From contig DASTWZ010000052.1 of assembly GCA_035765635.1 (NCBI GenBank), positions 62,001 to 126,000 of the forward strand: a stretch of DNA of 64,000 nt, written 5' to 3'. Below the pieces are notes generated by a model. It made no database searches. It was given only the letters and a program-made list of their open reading frames with translations, and was not told the DNA's origin. Source of the DNA: EW11 sp035765635. Lineage in GTDB: Bacteria > Verrucomicrobiota > Verrucomicrobiia > Opitutales > Opitutaceae. This document shows positions 1-9,458 of the stretch, in pieces; positions within the stretch are counted from its first letter, which is position 1, and each line of letters starts with the position of its first letter. A program made the translations under genes and the position numbers.

Positions 1-477
1 CAACTCATTCTCCGCGTAGATATGGGCCAGATAATCGTCCTGGTGCCGAGCGGGTTCGAACTCGATACCCAGCGGTTGCCCGCTCTCGTTCACTTTCTCG
101 AGCGGAGCTTGGACCATCACTGTGTTCGGTTTTTGCGCGAAGGCCTCCAAGTACGCGGCGATCTTTCCCGGGAGAAAGGCGTCATCGCCGTCCATTAAGA
201 AAATAATTTCGGCCGTGGAGGCCCGAAAAGCCGCATGGATCGCATCGGCCTGATTTTGCATCGGGCTGCCCTGCCCGTGCGGCCGTGCGATGACGGTCAG
301 CTTTGCGGCGTAGGGCTGGATGATCTCCAAACTGTTATCGGTACTTCCGTCGTCGTAGAAGATGACCTCATCAGGCGGTGGAACCTGCGAAAAGATCGAC
401 TCCAAACAGTGCTCCAGAAATGGACCGTTGTTGAAGTTGTTGATCAGAACGCCGGTCTTGGGGATGGACGCATTCAT
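1..477 (-). CDS. GT2 family glycosyltransferase (C-terminus beyond window)
   Basis: The first 159 codons of a family 2 glycosyltransferase read in from the window edge; the 3' part is missing. The protein opens with MNASIPKTGVLINNFN, then shows the GT-A nucleotide-binding pattern FYDDGSTDNS and the metal-binding LMDGDD. These are the typical first and second acidic motifs of GT2 enzymes, which transfer a sugar from a nucleotide sugar to a lipid or glycan acceptor. The ATG at 477 is the only start that precedes the conserved first strand. It lies downstream of, and in the same direction as, the secreted glycosidase gene, and next to four more glycan-transfer genes. Donor and acceptor cannot be read from the sequence. 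Confidence 0.85.
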   Translation of the reverse strand, partial: MNASIPKTGVLINNFNNGPFLEHCLESIFSQVPPPDEVIFYDDGSTDNSLEIIQPYAAKLTVIARPHGQGSPMQNQADAIHAAFRASTAEIIFLMDGDDAFLPGKIAAYLEAFAQKPNTVMVQAPLEKVNESGQPLGIEFEPARHQDDYLAHIYAENEL

Positions 478-675
478 GGGGTCAATCCGCCGTGCCACGC
501 CCGACGAAGGTCCGTTGGCATGCCGTCGCGAACACCAGTCTGCACAGATTAACGGCGCAGGCATTTGTCGGCTTCAGCGGTGGGACATGGCACATAGATG
601 ATCTGCTGGCAGAGACCGGTTTCCCCGGAAGCCGTGCCATGCGACCGAGCGCTATTTCCCCGGTCTCGACAAACC

Positions 676-2784
676 TCAGGGCGCCGAGGTCAACCTCACT
701 TTATCGATGAAGGCCGTGCTGTCGGTCGGATTTGTGCCGTGCAGACTCAGAACATGCGCGCCAGAGCTGGCAGCGAAGGAAAGGCTTATCGTCTCATAGG
801 CTATGCCACTCGGAGAAATTGAACCGATCAGCGTGGAGTCGAGGTAAACCTGCACGACTTGCTTCGACTGTGTCTTGTTGCCGCGTTGAGCAGCGGAGAC
901 TGCGAAGGTGTAATTTCCGGTGCCCGGCAGCGTAACAGACTGGGAGATGACGGACGTAGCCTGCTGCAAAAACGCCACCTGCGTCCCTTCGGGTGCAACC
1001 GAGTTTCCTTTGGTGAAGGCGGATCCATTACCGGCCACGCCGCTGCTTCCCGAAAATACCCAATCCTGCACTCCGATGACCGTCGCTGGAGCGTACTTAT
1101 AGGCGGAAGTCAGGTTGCTCCCAACAGCGGGATTCTCGAAACCAATGTTCCCCATCGGAACGACCACCGCCGGGGCCGCGACAGTCGCTGGCGCCACCTT
1201 GATCTGATCCAGGAACAACGTGGCATCAACGGTCGTTTGCCCAACGAAACGAATTTCATGAACTCCGGCAGTGACTGTGAAAACCGACGTCGTGGAAAGT
1301 TGGTAAGAAGTCCCACCGGTGAAGCGTCCCACCTCGGCTCCATCGACGAGAACGCCGACGGTCTGCTTATATCCGCGGTTGGCTCGATTGGCCGTCATCG
1401 CAGCGACGCTGTAAGATCCAGCGGAAAGGTTCAGTTGAAGGGACACCGAGCCATTTTTCTGAACGAAACCAACTTGTGTGCCTTCCGGAGCATTCGGATT
1501 TCCGGAGGTGAACGCAGAGTTGTTTCCCGCCACTCCGGAACTACCGACGAAACTCCAACCGCTCACGGTCGGAGCGTAGACGTAAGCGTTGGCATTATTG
1601 GTTCCTACGTTCGGGGTTTCAAAACCCATGCTCGACGCGGAAGCACTGCTACTCTCCGGCGGCTCGGGTGTCGCAGGATCTGACGTCGTCGGGGTTGAAT
1701 TCCAGAGCGCAGACAATTCGGAGTAACCGGCGCGCGGCGAAATCACGTTCGGGCCAGAGCTGCTCTTCGCGATCGAAAACAAGCCAAACCACTCTTCGTC
1801 CGCCACGCCATCGGGAAAGCCTGAGGCGGTCCAGCCACCCGCATCCTGCGTCGTATCGCTTCCGGAAGGAGCGCGAAACCACTCGTCACAAAATTCAAAA
1901 ACGCACCCGCCCGCGCAGACGGCCGAGGACTTCACAATCTCGATCCAAAGATTCGAGACGATGTCACCCGAGTACGCCCCGCCGCCGGAATATTCGCCGC
2001 CCGTCTTGTGATCGTAGTTGTCCACTCCGTACTCGCTGATCACGACTGGGCGCGTCGACCGAGAGGAGTACTCCGAGAAAAAGGAGCCGAAGGAGGTGCC
2101 GCGGTAGATCTGCATGCACCAGAAATCGATCCGCGTCATCGCGCTGTTAGCTGAGCCCAACTGGCTGATCGAATCCGTGATCGCGACGCTCACCAGGCGC
2201 TTGCTGTTGAGTGCCTTGATCGATCCGGCGACACTGTTCATCGCCGACCAAAACGACGCTTTCGAACCATTGCTGTTTTGCGCGTTGACCTCGTTTCCCA
2301 CGATCAACGCCAGGACGGCAGGATGCGATCCAAGGCGTTCTTCAATATTGGTAAAGTTGGAGGTGATCGACTTGACCGTGTTGGCGTTGGTCCAGTCGGA
2401 ACTCGGATCGACCCAGTAGTTGACCAACACAAAAATCGGATGGTCTCCGTTGTTGTAGCAGCGATCGAGGAAAGCGGTGTGGTCGGCGGTCGGGTTCCAT
2501 CCGTAAATTCGAATCACGTTAGCTCCCATCGCTCGCAAGCGGGGCAAATCGCGGTCCCAAATCGCGGAATATCCGCTGGTGTAATAGTCCCCGTTCGGTG
2601 ACCGGCTTCCGTTTTCGCCGATCGGCGTCGGATTGTAGCAGACGCCTTTGATGAGAAAAGGAGCTCCGTCCTTCAAAATCGTGCGACCCGAAACGGTGAA
2701 TTCAGCACGAGCACAAATGCCACTCGCAAGAACGAGAGCGGCGCACCAGAGGAAGATGGAGCGAGGGAAAAACTGAAACGTCAT
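676..2784 (-). CDS. Secreted clan-A glycoside hydrolase / glucanosyltransferase-like protein with two C-terminal repeat domains
   Basis: Secreted 702-residue enzyme. Residues 1-27 form a signal peptide ending ARA. Residues 28-363 look like a TIM-barrel of the Gas1/GH72-GH2-like type, with the acid/base motif VGNEVN (E165) and nucleophile motif VISEYG (E251). After a Pro/Ser linker (about 364-385) come two homologous domains of about 150 residues (386-535 and 547-702). Each starts GFE(T/N)P.VG, contains SGSSGVAGN.SAFT and APEGTQV, and ends in a D..(A/L)F(L/I)D strand. These are probably beta-sandwich carbohydrate-binding or surface-attachment modules. The enzyme probably cleaves or transglycosylates beta-glucan-type polymers outside the cytoplasm. 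The exact GH family is uncertain. It sits at the head of a glycosyltransferase block. Confidence 0.8.
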   Translation of the reverse strand: MTFQFFPRSIFLWCAALVLASGICARAEFTVSGRTILKDGAPFLIKGVCYNPTPIGENGSRSPNGDYYTSGYSAIWDRDLPRLRAMGANVIRIYGWNPTADHTAFLDRCYNNGDHPIFVLVNYWVDPSSDWTNANTVKSITSNFTNIEERLGSHPAVLALIVGNEVNAQNSNGSKASFWSAMNSVAGSIKALNSKRLVSVAITDSISQLGSANSAMTRIDFWCMQIYRGTSFGSFFSEYSSRSTRPVVISEYGVDNYDHKTGGEYSGGGAYSGDIVSNLWIEIVKSSAVCAGGCVFEFCDEWFRAPSGSDTTQDAGGWTASGFPDGVADEEWFGLFSIAKSSSGPNVISPRAGYSELSALWNSTPTTSDPATPEPPESSSASASSMGFETPNVGTNNANAYVYAPTVSGWSFVGSSGVAGNNSAFTSGNPNAPEGTQVGFVQKNGSVSLQLNLSAGSYSVAAMTANRANRGYKQTVGVLVDGAEVGRFTGGTSYQLSTTSVFTVTAGVHEIRFVGQTTVDATLFLDQIKVAPATVAAPAVVVPMGNIGFENPAVGSNLTSAYKYAPATVIGVQDWVFSGSSGVAGNGSAFTKGNSVAPEGTQVAFLQQATSVISQSVTLPGTGNYTFAVSAAQRGNKTQSKQVVQVYLDSTLIGSISPSGIAYETISLSFAASSGAHVLSLHGTNPTDSTAFIDKVRLTSAP

Positions 2785-3072
2785 AATCTAGGGCGTCGCA
2801 TTCCGCGCACGCGCGCTAACGGATCGGTTCGTTTCGTGGCCGGCTATAGCTCTGGCGCTGTCTAAAATCGGTAAACGTGCGGACGCCGCGGCTGCGCCCC
2901 TCGCCTGGTTGGCGCCTCGTTGTCAAAGCCCGTTCGACAACGCCGTGGTGGCGCGTGAAACCCGTTAGATATTCAGCTTTTACCCTAGGAACAGGACCGC
3001 ACGAGCGTACACCGTATGCGGTGGTGCCGGTGCGCAGGGCCGCCAATCTCGGTCTTCGCACTCGCTGCCAAC
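2785..3072. other. Intergenic region between divergent glycosidase and glycosyltransferase genes
   Basis: This stretch of about 290 bases separates two divergently transcribed genes, so it should carry both promoters. I see no convincing -10/-35 pair, no hairpin and no credible small gene. Frames open here on both strands are short and rich in Arg and Pro, as expected of chance ORFs in GC-rich DNA. Confidence 0.5.
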
Positions 3073-4305
3073 ATGAACCTTGAACTCACGATCTTGATGC
3101 CGTGCCTGAACGAGGCCCGCACCGTCGGACGCTGCGTTACTCAGGCCCTGCGCTTCCTGCAGGAGAATGGAATCCACGGCGAGGTGGTCGTCGCGGACAA
3201 TGGCAGCACGGATGGCTCGCGCGAGATCTGCGAGCGCCTCGGAGCGCGTGTAGTGCCCGTTCGGATACGCGGCTACGGCGCAGCGCTTGGCGCGGGCATC
3301 GAAGCAGCCCGAGGGAAATTCGTGATCATGGGCGACTCGGACGAAAGTTATGATTTCTCTGCCCTGCTGCCCTTCGTGGAAAAGCTGCGCGCCGGCTACG
3401 ACTTGGTGATGGGAAATCGGTTCAAGGGCGGCATCGCGCCGGGCGCGATGCCCTTTCTCCATCGCTATTTTGGGAATCCGCTTCTCACCGCGATCGGCCG
3501 GCTCTTCTTCCACTGCACCGCTTCTGGTGATTTCTACTGCGGCATTCGCGGCTTCCGGAAAACTTCGATTCAGACTCTCGGCCTGCAGAGCACCGGCATG
3601 GAGTTCGCGTTGGAGATGATCGTCAAAGCGGGTATGAACGGCCTGCGGATAACGGAAGTCCCTGCCACCTTGTCGCCCGATGGCCGTGACCGCGCGCCTC
3701 ACTTGCGCCGCTATCGAGATGGATGGCGCAGCCTGCGTTTTTATTTACTGATGAGCCCGCGCTGGTTCTTCGCTGTCCCTGGTTCGATTTTGACTGTTGG
3801 CGGCTTGGGCCTGATGGCCCTGCTGCTCAACGGCCCCCTCACGGTCTTCTCCGTCAACTTCGACTATCACACCCTGCTCTATGCGGTCGCGGCGGTGATT
3901 GTTGGATACCAAGCCCTCATCCTTTCCGTCATCGCGAAACTCATGGCGGTCGAAACCGGCTTACATCCGCCTTTCACCAGGCTGTCCTGGCTAACCCATC
4001 GATCGACCTTTGAGCGATCTCTTCTCCTCGGCTTGGGATTTGCCGGCATCGGAATCGCATTGGGACTTTGCGCGACCTGGGATTGGTCACGGGTCGGCTT
4101 TGGCGATCTTCATCCGACGAAAACCATCCGGCTCGTCGCGACCTCCGTTTTGTTTTTGGTGGTCGGAGGCCAGACCGCGTTGGCCGGCTGTTTTCTTGGA
4201 TTGATCAATCTGCTTTCAGACCGCCGCGCAGCGCGAAATCTAGTCGCGCTGCCCAATCCGACCTCAGCCCCAGGTTCTAAGCCAATGGGAGTGAACTCGG
4301 TGTGA
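3073..4305 (+). CDS. Membrane-anchored GT2 glycosyltransferase (polyprenyl-phosphate sugar synthase type)
   Basis: A 410-residue protein. The N-terminal GT2 domain begins LTILMPCLNEARTVG and has the ADNGSTDGS and GDSDESYDF acidic motifs. About four hydrophobic segments follow in the C-terminal 170 residues. This is the layout of dolichol/undecaprenyl-phosphate hexose synthases (GtrB/Dpm1-like), which charge a lipid carrier with a sugar at the inner membrane. I chose ATG 3073 because the conserved first strand starts directly after it; upstream codons in the same frame look non-coding. The stop overlaps the next start (GTGA), so the two genes are translationally coupled. The lipid-linked sugar could be the donor for the GT39-like transferases downstream. 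Confidence 0.85.
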   Translation: MNLELTILMPCLNEARTVGRCVTQALRFLQENGIHGEVVVADNGSTDGSREICERLGARVVPVRIRGYGAALGAGIEAARGKFVIMGDSDESYDFSALLPFVEKLRAGYDLVMGNRFKGGIAPGAMPFLHRYFGNPLLTAIGRLFFHCTASGDFYCGIRGFRKTSIQTLGLQSTGMEFALEMIVKAGMNGLRITEVPATLSPDGRDRAPHLRRYRDGWRSLRFYLLMSPRWFFAVPGSILTVGGLGLMALLLNGPLTVFSVNFDYHTLLYAVAAVIVGYQALILSVIAKLMAVETGLHPPFTRLSWLTHRSTFERSLLLGLGFAGIGIALGLCATWDWSRVGFGDLHPTKTIRLVATSVLFLVVGGQTALAGCFLGLINLLSDRRAARNLVALPNPTSAPGSKPMGVNSV

Positions 4306-6059
4306 GCCGTGCTTTGGAAAATGAATCCGTAACCGCGCCGGGCGTCGCCGGCCGACGTTTTCTGCCCGCTGCCGCAGCAATGCTCCTGAAACGCTGGCCG
4401 TTGTTCCTCGTCACCGCCGTCGCGCTGCTTCTTTGGGCGCCTCGCCTACACGGCCCACTCGATCTGCGCTACGACTCGGGAGTGTACCTTTTGTTGGGCG
4501 TCTCCCTCGCCGAGGGTCACGGCTACCGCATCTCGAGCGAGCCGGGCACTCCGGAAGCCGTGCAATATCCTCCGCTTCTTCCTGCCTTCGTCGCGCTTCA
4601 CGCGAAGCTGTTTCACACCACGGATTCTATCCAGCTAGGCACCTGGTTGCGGCGAAGTTATTTCATTCTTTTCCTCTGCTTCGCGATCGCAGTTCTGACT
4701 CTTGCCCGCACCCAGTTGAGTCCCGCGCTCGCGACGCTCGCGAGCGTGCTGTGTCTGCTACAGCTCAATACCTACCTCATCTCGGATCTGCTGTTTTCCG
4801 AGCTCCCCTACGCGCTGCTGAGTGTCCTGTTCGTTCTCGTTTTGATTCGTCGCGCAACTCGCCTGTCTGGCGCCGTGCGCGAGGCCCTCGCATTCCTTCT
4901 GGCAGCGGGCGGATTTCTTCTGCGTTCGGCCGGGATTGTGCTGCTCGTCGCTTGGGTAGCAGAAGCCGTTCTGCACCGGCATTGGAAGCTGGCGGCATTC
5001 CGCGGAGTTCTCGCGCTGCTGCCCGTCGTGCTTTGGCAGGCCCATGTTCACCGCGTGCAATCCAGCTCCGAATACCGTCATCCGGCCTACACGTATCAAC
5101 GAGCCGCGTATCAATTCTACAACGTGACCTACGCGGACAACATGCGATTGACCGACCCCTTCCGCCCAGAGCTTGGACAGGTCGATGCGTCCATCCTCTC
5201 GCAACGATTTCTCGCCAATTTGAAAGTGATCCCCACTTCGCTGGGAGAGGCAGCGAGCACCACGTATGGGTTTTGGCGTTGGGGACTGAACGAGCTTCAG
5301 GACAAACTTCTTCATCGGCGCCCAATCCCAGAGGGGATCGTCCTGCCCCCCCTGTGGCTATTGTCGGCCTGTGTGTTCGCGGGCCTCTTGGTCATGGCGT
5401 GTCGCGGCGACTGGCTTATCGGGCTTGTGGTGCTGGGCTCGATCTTCCTGGTCTGCACCACGCCGTGGCCCGGGCAGTTCTCACGTTATCTCACACCTCT
5501 GATTCCCTTTCTCACGCTCGGGCTTGTCGTATTTGTGCGCTGGATACACGAGGCCGCGCCTTCCCGTTTCGAGCAATTGCACCGATTGGCTCTGGCGGGA
5601 GGCCTAAGTCTGATTTCCCTCACACTGTTGGCCCAGGGTTTTACCGCGCATCACGTATTTGCCCGCCGCGAGAATGACCCACCGATGCAGATCGCTCCGA
5701 CGAGCCCGGCGCAGCACGTCTTCTACCACGACAGCCACTGGCAAAATTGGGAAAAGGCGATCGACTGGATTAGAGATCACACACCTTCTCAATCGATCGT
5801 AGCGACCAACTTGCCTCAGCTTTGCTACCTCGCGACGGGTCGAAAGGCAGTTTTTCCCCCGATGGAAGCGAATGCCGAGGCCGCGCGGAAGCTGCTCGAT
5901 GCGGTGCCCGTCTCCTACCTGATCGTCGACGAGCTCGAATTTCTCGACATCTCTCGGCGCTACGGCGAGCCCGCGGTAACCGGAGTGGAGCCAAAGTGGC
6001 GGCCGGTGTTTGATGTCGGGCAAACCCGGGTTTTCGAGAGGGTTTCGGCAATCGAATGA
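4302..6059 (+). CDS. Polytopic GT39/ArnT-like membrane glycosyltransferase
   Basis: A 585-residue protein with about ten hydrophobic segments, starting at GTG 4302 and overlapping the preceding stop by four bases. After the first membrane segment comes a loop with LRYDSGVYLLLGVSLAEGHG. This resembles the acidic first periplasmic loop of dolichyl-phosphate-mannose/ArnT-type transferases (GT-C fold), which take sugar from a polyprenyl-phosphate carrier. The last 130 residues are a soluble domain probably outside the membrane. Its gene is coupled on both sides: upstream to a carrier-charging GT2, and downstream by an ATGA overlap to the methyltransferase-GT2 fusion. The acceptor is unknown. Confidence 0.75.
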   Translation: MSRALENESVTAPGVAGRRFLPAAAAMLLKRWPLFLVTAVALLLWAPRLHGPLDLRYDSGVYLLLGVSLAEGHGYRISSEPGTPEAVQYPPLLPAFVALHAKLFHTTDSIQLGTWLRRSYFILFLCFAIAVLTLARTQLSPALATLASVLCLLQLNTYLISDLLFSELPYALLSVLFVLVLIRRATRLSGAVREALAFLLAAGGFLLRSAGIVLLVAWVAEAVLHRHWKLAAFRGVLALLPVVLWQAHVHRVQSSSEYRHPAYTYQRAAYQFYNVTYADNMRLTDPFRPELGQVDASILSQRFLANLKVIPTSLGEAASTTYGFWRWGLNELQDKLLHRRPIPEGIVLPPLWLLSACVFAGLLVMACRGDWLIGLVVLGSIFLVCTTPWPGQFSRYLTPLIPFLTLGLVVFVRWIHEAAPSRFEQLHRLALAGGLSLISLTLLAQGFTAHHVFARRENDPPMQIAPTSPAQHVFYHDSHWQNWEKAIDWIRDHTPSQSIVATNLPQLCYLATGRKAVFPPMEANAEAARKLLDAVPVSYLIVDELEFLDISRRYGEPAVTGVEPKWRPVFDVGQTRVFERVSAIE

Positions 6060-7684
6060 CGCCCAGCATGCATTCGAAAACCTCAGGCATTTCTGGGTCG
6101 GAAAAGGAGAAAGCAAAAACGCCCCCCGACTCCGCGCCAGAATTTGTTCCCGCTGATCCGTTATGCGCTCGCCTCGCGGTTCGGGAGCGCTGTCGCGAAA
6201 AGTACTGGCGCGAGCGCGATCCCATTTTGAGCGATCGGCTGATCTGGCGCGCGCAGACCGTTCGGCACACCGTCCATTTACTGCCAGGACAAACCATTCT
6301 TGAAATTGGCTGCGGAGACGGGCGCTTCACTCACGCGCTTCGCAGCGTCACCCGAGGAGAAAATCCGATCACCGCGGTCACTTTTTTAGGCGAAAACGCG
6401 AAGCCGAGTCCTCCCGAATCTTCGAGCGAGAGGCTCGCTCTCGAAGCCTTTCCGGGATCACTCGACGGCCGAAGGTTCCACTGCATTGTCGCCATGGACC
6501 TTTTGGATAAATCGAATTCCTCGGAATTCTTGTCGCGGGTCTACGACCTTCTTCTGCCCACCGGAGAAATTGTATTTTACGAGAGCAATCCTTGGAACCC
6601 GGTTCATCAATTTCGCGCCTTGTTTTCGCGCATATTTGGCCGGCGGGATCCCCGCTCCCTCCTCGCGCGCGATCGCCTCTACGAGCTGCTGTCCGAAATC
6701 GGCTTCATTCGGGTTTATGCCGTTTTCAATGACTTCGTATTTGCTCCGCTCACCCCGCGGATCATTTGGTTTTTGAGAAATCTTTCGATCCTCTTGGAGA
6801 ACGCGCCCGTGATCTCGTCGACCGCGGGTTCTATTTTGCTCCACGCCCAGAAACCTCCGCGACAGAAAGAGGCCCAAGCTGTGTCTCTTTTCGAACACGA
6901 AGCGCTGCGCCGAGCCGTTTCCTTCGTCATTCCGGCCCACAACGAGGAGATGAACGTCGAGCCCCTCGTATCAAATTTGCTCAGGCACTACGGCGAGTAC
7001 GTTTTTGAAATCATCGTGGTGAACGACAACAGCTCGGATCGAACCGGCGCCATCCTCGATTCGATGAGCGCACTCGAGCCACGGCTAAAGCCGCTCCATC
7101 GCAAACCGCCCAACGGCGTCGGACGGGCCATTGCCGACGGACTGCGGGCCGCGCAGGGCCAATATGTGCTCACCATGGATTGCGACTTTCAGCATCTGCT
7201 GCCCGAATTGCGCGACCTCTTCGACGCCGCCGCCAAAGGCAACGATGTCGTGATCGGCAGCCGTTTTTCACGCCACAGCGTTTTGCTCAATTATCCGTTT
7301 CCAAAAATTGTCGCGAACCGGACGTTCCATTTTTTGGCACGTCTTTTTCTCGGCCATAATTTTCGGGATGTGACGAACAACCTCAAACTTCTGCGCCGCG
7401 AGGTCGTGGCCGCCCTTCAACTTCATCAACCCGGCTTCGCCATTAACGCAGAGACCGGTCTCGAGCCGTACTTGCTCGGTTATCGCGTGCAAGAAGTTCC
7501 CATCTCTTGGATCAATCGTACACCTGGGATGGGCGCCTCCTCATTCCGCCTCGTCAAAGTTGGAGGCGGATACTGGCAGGTTCTGCTCGGCCTATGGATT
7601 CGACGAATGTTCCGCCGCGGACCTTATCGCCAGCTCGGCCGCCCTCAAGCCGCCGCGGCGAACGAGTCGCAGTCTCGCGCGTAG
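6056..7684 (+). CDS. Bifunctional protein: SAM methyltransferase domain fused to GT2 glycosyltransferase
   Basis: A 542-residue two-domain protein. Residues of about 35-260 form a class I methyltransferase fold with SAM-binding motif I TILEIGCGDGRF near residue 82. After a linker, a GT2 domain runs from about 285 (VSFVIPAHNEEMNVEP) with VVNDNSSDRTG and MDCDFQHLLPEL motifs to about 510. The tail is basic. The ATG at 6056 overlaps the previous stop (ATGA). The GT2 part resembles polyprenyl-phosphate glycosyltransferases without membrane segments. The methyltransferase may cap or modify the same glycan. The coupling implies one envelope-glycan pathway with the two upstream genes. Substrates are unknown. 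Confidence 0.8.
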   Translation: MTPSMHSKTSGISGSEKEKAKTPPDSAPEFVPADPLCARLAVRERCREKYWRERDPILSDRLIWRAQTVRHTVHLLPGQTILEIGCGDGRFTHALRSVTRGENPITAVTFLGENAKPSPPESSSERLALEAFPGSLDGRRFHCIVAMDLLDKSNSSEFLSRVYDLLLPTGEIVFYESNPWNPVHQFRALFSRIFGRRDPRSLLARDRLYELLSEIGFIRVYAVFNDFVFAPLTPRIIWFLRNLSILLENAPVISSTAGSILLHAQKPPRQKEAQAVSLFEHEALRRAVSFVIPAHNEEMNVEPLVSNLLRHYGEYVFEIIVVNDNSSDRTGAILDSMSALEPRLKPLHRKPPNGVGRAIADGLRAAQGQYVLTMDCDFQHLLPELRDLFDAAAKGNDVVIGSRFSRHSVLLNYPFPKIVANRTFHFLARLFLGHNFRDVTNNLKLLRREVVAALQLHQPGFAINAETGLEPYLLGYRVQEVPISWINRTPGMGASSFRLVKVGGGYWQVLLGLWIRRMFRRGPYRQLGRPQAAAANESQSRA

Positions 7685-7709
7685 TTTAATTGTGAATACA
7701 AATCGACGG

Positions 7710-9371
7710 ATGAACGGCCCCGTCTTGGCCGATGCTACAACGGGTGAATCCAGTCTCGAGAAACGGTGGAGTTTTCTGCGTCGATGGCCCCAGCTCCGAC
7801 ACTGGGCGCTGGCCTGTCTCCTCATCATCATCGCGGGGTTGCTCGATTTGCGGGTGATCCGCAGCCAGACCCTGTGGGTCGACGAACTATTTTCGCTGGC
7901 CATCGCGACGGGCCACAGCGTGGAGCACCCCGCCCGCGACGCGGACCGGACCCGCGGCGATTTCTTCGAAGCAGAACAGCCGATCCCCCTCGGAGAGCTG
8001 CGCCGTTACATCGCAAAGGAAAATCCTCCGGCGACGGCGACACGGGCGATTCGCGCCACCTATCTTTCGGACACCAATCCCCCGCTTTATTATCTTCTGC
8101 TCAGCGTCTGGTTACGAATCGTCGGTACGACGGACTCCGACTTACGGGCGTTTTCAGTGGCATGGTTCCTGGCCTGCATTCCCCTCGTCCTCGCCTTGGC
8201 TCGACGGGTGGAGGGCTCCGGCGCGCAGATCAGCGCGGGGTTGCTGTTCATTTTTTCGCCCATCGCGGTGTACTATTCGACCGAAGGACGGATGTACTCG
8301 ATGCTCTGGTTTTGGCTGGTCAGCACGGCGTGGTTCACGCTTGGACCGCCGGGACGGCCAAGGAATTGGTTGAGCAATCTGGGATGGATTCTGACTTCTG
8401 CCGCCGGATTTCTGACCCACTACTTTTTCCTTTTTCCCTGGTGCGCGATGTTCGCCTTTCTCCTTTGGCGAAGTGATTGGCGCGATCGACTTCGGGTCGG
8501 TCTTTCCACGGCGGTGGTCGGAATGGCGATTTTTCCCTGGTATCGTTTGGTGCCTTCAAGCCTCAGCCGATGGCGCATCACGCAGGATTGGCTTTCGTTT
8601 CCTCCAAGCGATTTCAGCCGGCTTGGGAGTGCCCGCGACCTGGCGCTCCAGTTTTTTTCGAACGATGGACATTATCTCTGGTGGGACCATCCCGTTGCGA
8701 GAGCCGTGCTCTTATGGACGCTGGGGCTGCTCGCCGTTGTAGTGCTGTTTCGAATACGCACGGCCTTGTGGCGGGAGAATCGATTGCTCCTTTGGCTCTG
8801 GTTTGCCGCCTCTTGGGCAGGCCCGCTTGTTTTCGATCTCGCTCGCCACACCTACACCGCCGCCGTCCCCCGCTACGCGATATCTGCTTTGCCCGCGGCA
8901 GTCTTGCTCATCGCAGTTGGACTTCGCCAGGTGAACCGTTTGACACGCTATGCGCTCCTCGGAGTGCTGTTGGCGGCGTGGAGCTTCAGCATCACCAGCA
9001 TTCTGGAAAATCCGGCTCGGGACGATCAGCCTTTTTGGAAACTGGGTCAGGTTCTCGATGCACAAGCTACAGAGCACGACTTGATTCTGGTGCATTCGAT
9101 CCCGACCGGCGCAATCGGCGTCGCGCGTTACACCCAATCCCACGCCCGCATCGCGACCTGGGTCGAACAGCTGGGAAATCGAAAACTCGAATCGCTGCCC
9201 GCCCTGACCACAGGGTTCCGGCGGATTTTTCTCGTTCGATTGCACGAAGTGGGCGCGCCCGCCCCGGTTGAGGATTGGCTGCGACGACACGCTACTGTGC
9301 GCGAGGAGGCCAAATTTGGCCTGATCCGCCTGATCGAGTTTCAACCTAATCAGGGCGCGACGTTTCCATAA
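7710..9371 (+). CDS. Second GT39-like polytopic membrane glycosyltransferase
   Basis: A protein of about 553 residues with a hydrophobic N-terminal segment followed by the loop TLWVDELFSLAIA, the acidic pair expected in the catalytic loop of GT39/PMT-like GT-C enzymes. Roughly nine further membrane segments and a short C-terminal soluble part follow. I prefer ATG 7710; GTG 7692 in the same frame is an alternative. Both lie just after the stop of the methyltransferase-GT2 gene. It is a likely member of the same operon and probably uses a polyprenyl-phosphate sugar at the outer face of the inner membrane. It is only distantly similar to the protein at 4302, so two different acceptors are plausible. 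Confidence 0.72.
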   Translation: MNGPVLADATTGESSLEKRWSFLRRWPQLRHWALACLLIIIAGLLDLRVIRSQTLWVDELFSLAIATGHSVEHPARDADRTRGDFFEAEQPIPLGELRRYIAKENPPATATRAIRATYLSDTNPPLYYLLLSVWLRIVGTTDSDLRAFSVAWFLACIPLVLALARRVEGSGAQISAGLLFIFSPIAVYYSTEGRMYSMLWFWLVSTAWFTLGPPGRPRNWLSNLGWILTSAAGFLTHYFFLFPWCAMFAFLLWRSDWRDRLRVGLSTAVVGMAIFPWYRLVPSSLSRWRITQDWLSFPPSDFSRLGSARDLALQFFSNDGHYLWWDHPVARAVLLWTLGLLAVVVLFRIRTALWRENRLLLWLWFAASWAGPLVFDLARHTYTAAVPRYAISALPAAVLLIAVGLRQVNRLTRYALLGVLLAAWSFSITSILENPARDDQPFWKLGQVLDAQATEHDLILVHSIPTGAIGVARYTQSHARIATWVEQLGNRKLESLPALTTGFRRIFLVRLHEVGAPAPVEDWLRRHATVREEAKFGLIRLIEFQPNQGATFP

Positions 9372-9381
9372 AACGTCTAAA

Positions 9382-9458
9382 TGGTCGGGCCGGAGAGATT
9401 CGAACTCTCGACCTCTTGCACCCCATGCAAGCGCGCTACCAGGCTACGCTACGGCCCG
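9382..9458 (-). tRNA. tRNA-Pro (anticodon GGG)
   Basis: Read on the minus strand, a 77-nt cloverleaf is complete. The seven-base acceptor stem cgggccg/cggcccg is followed by A and an encoded CCA. The anticodon arm cttgc-atggggt-gcaag places GGG at positions 34-36. The T arm gagag-ttcgaat-ctctc has the invariant TTCGA. It reads proline codons CCC/CCU. It begins only 11 bases after the end of the convergent membrane transferase gene. A second proline tRNA (CGG) lies at 55.4 kb. Confidence 0.97.

Noticed and set aside
2816..3061. Short frames in the glycosidase/GT2 intergenic region
   Set aside because: Arg/Pro-rich, overlapping on both strands, and without a ribosome-binding site.
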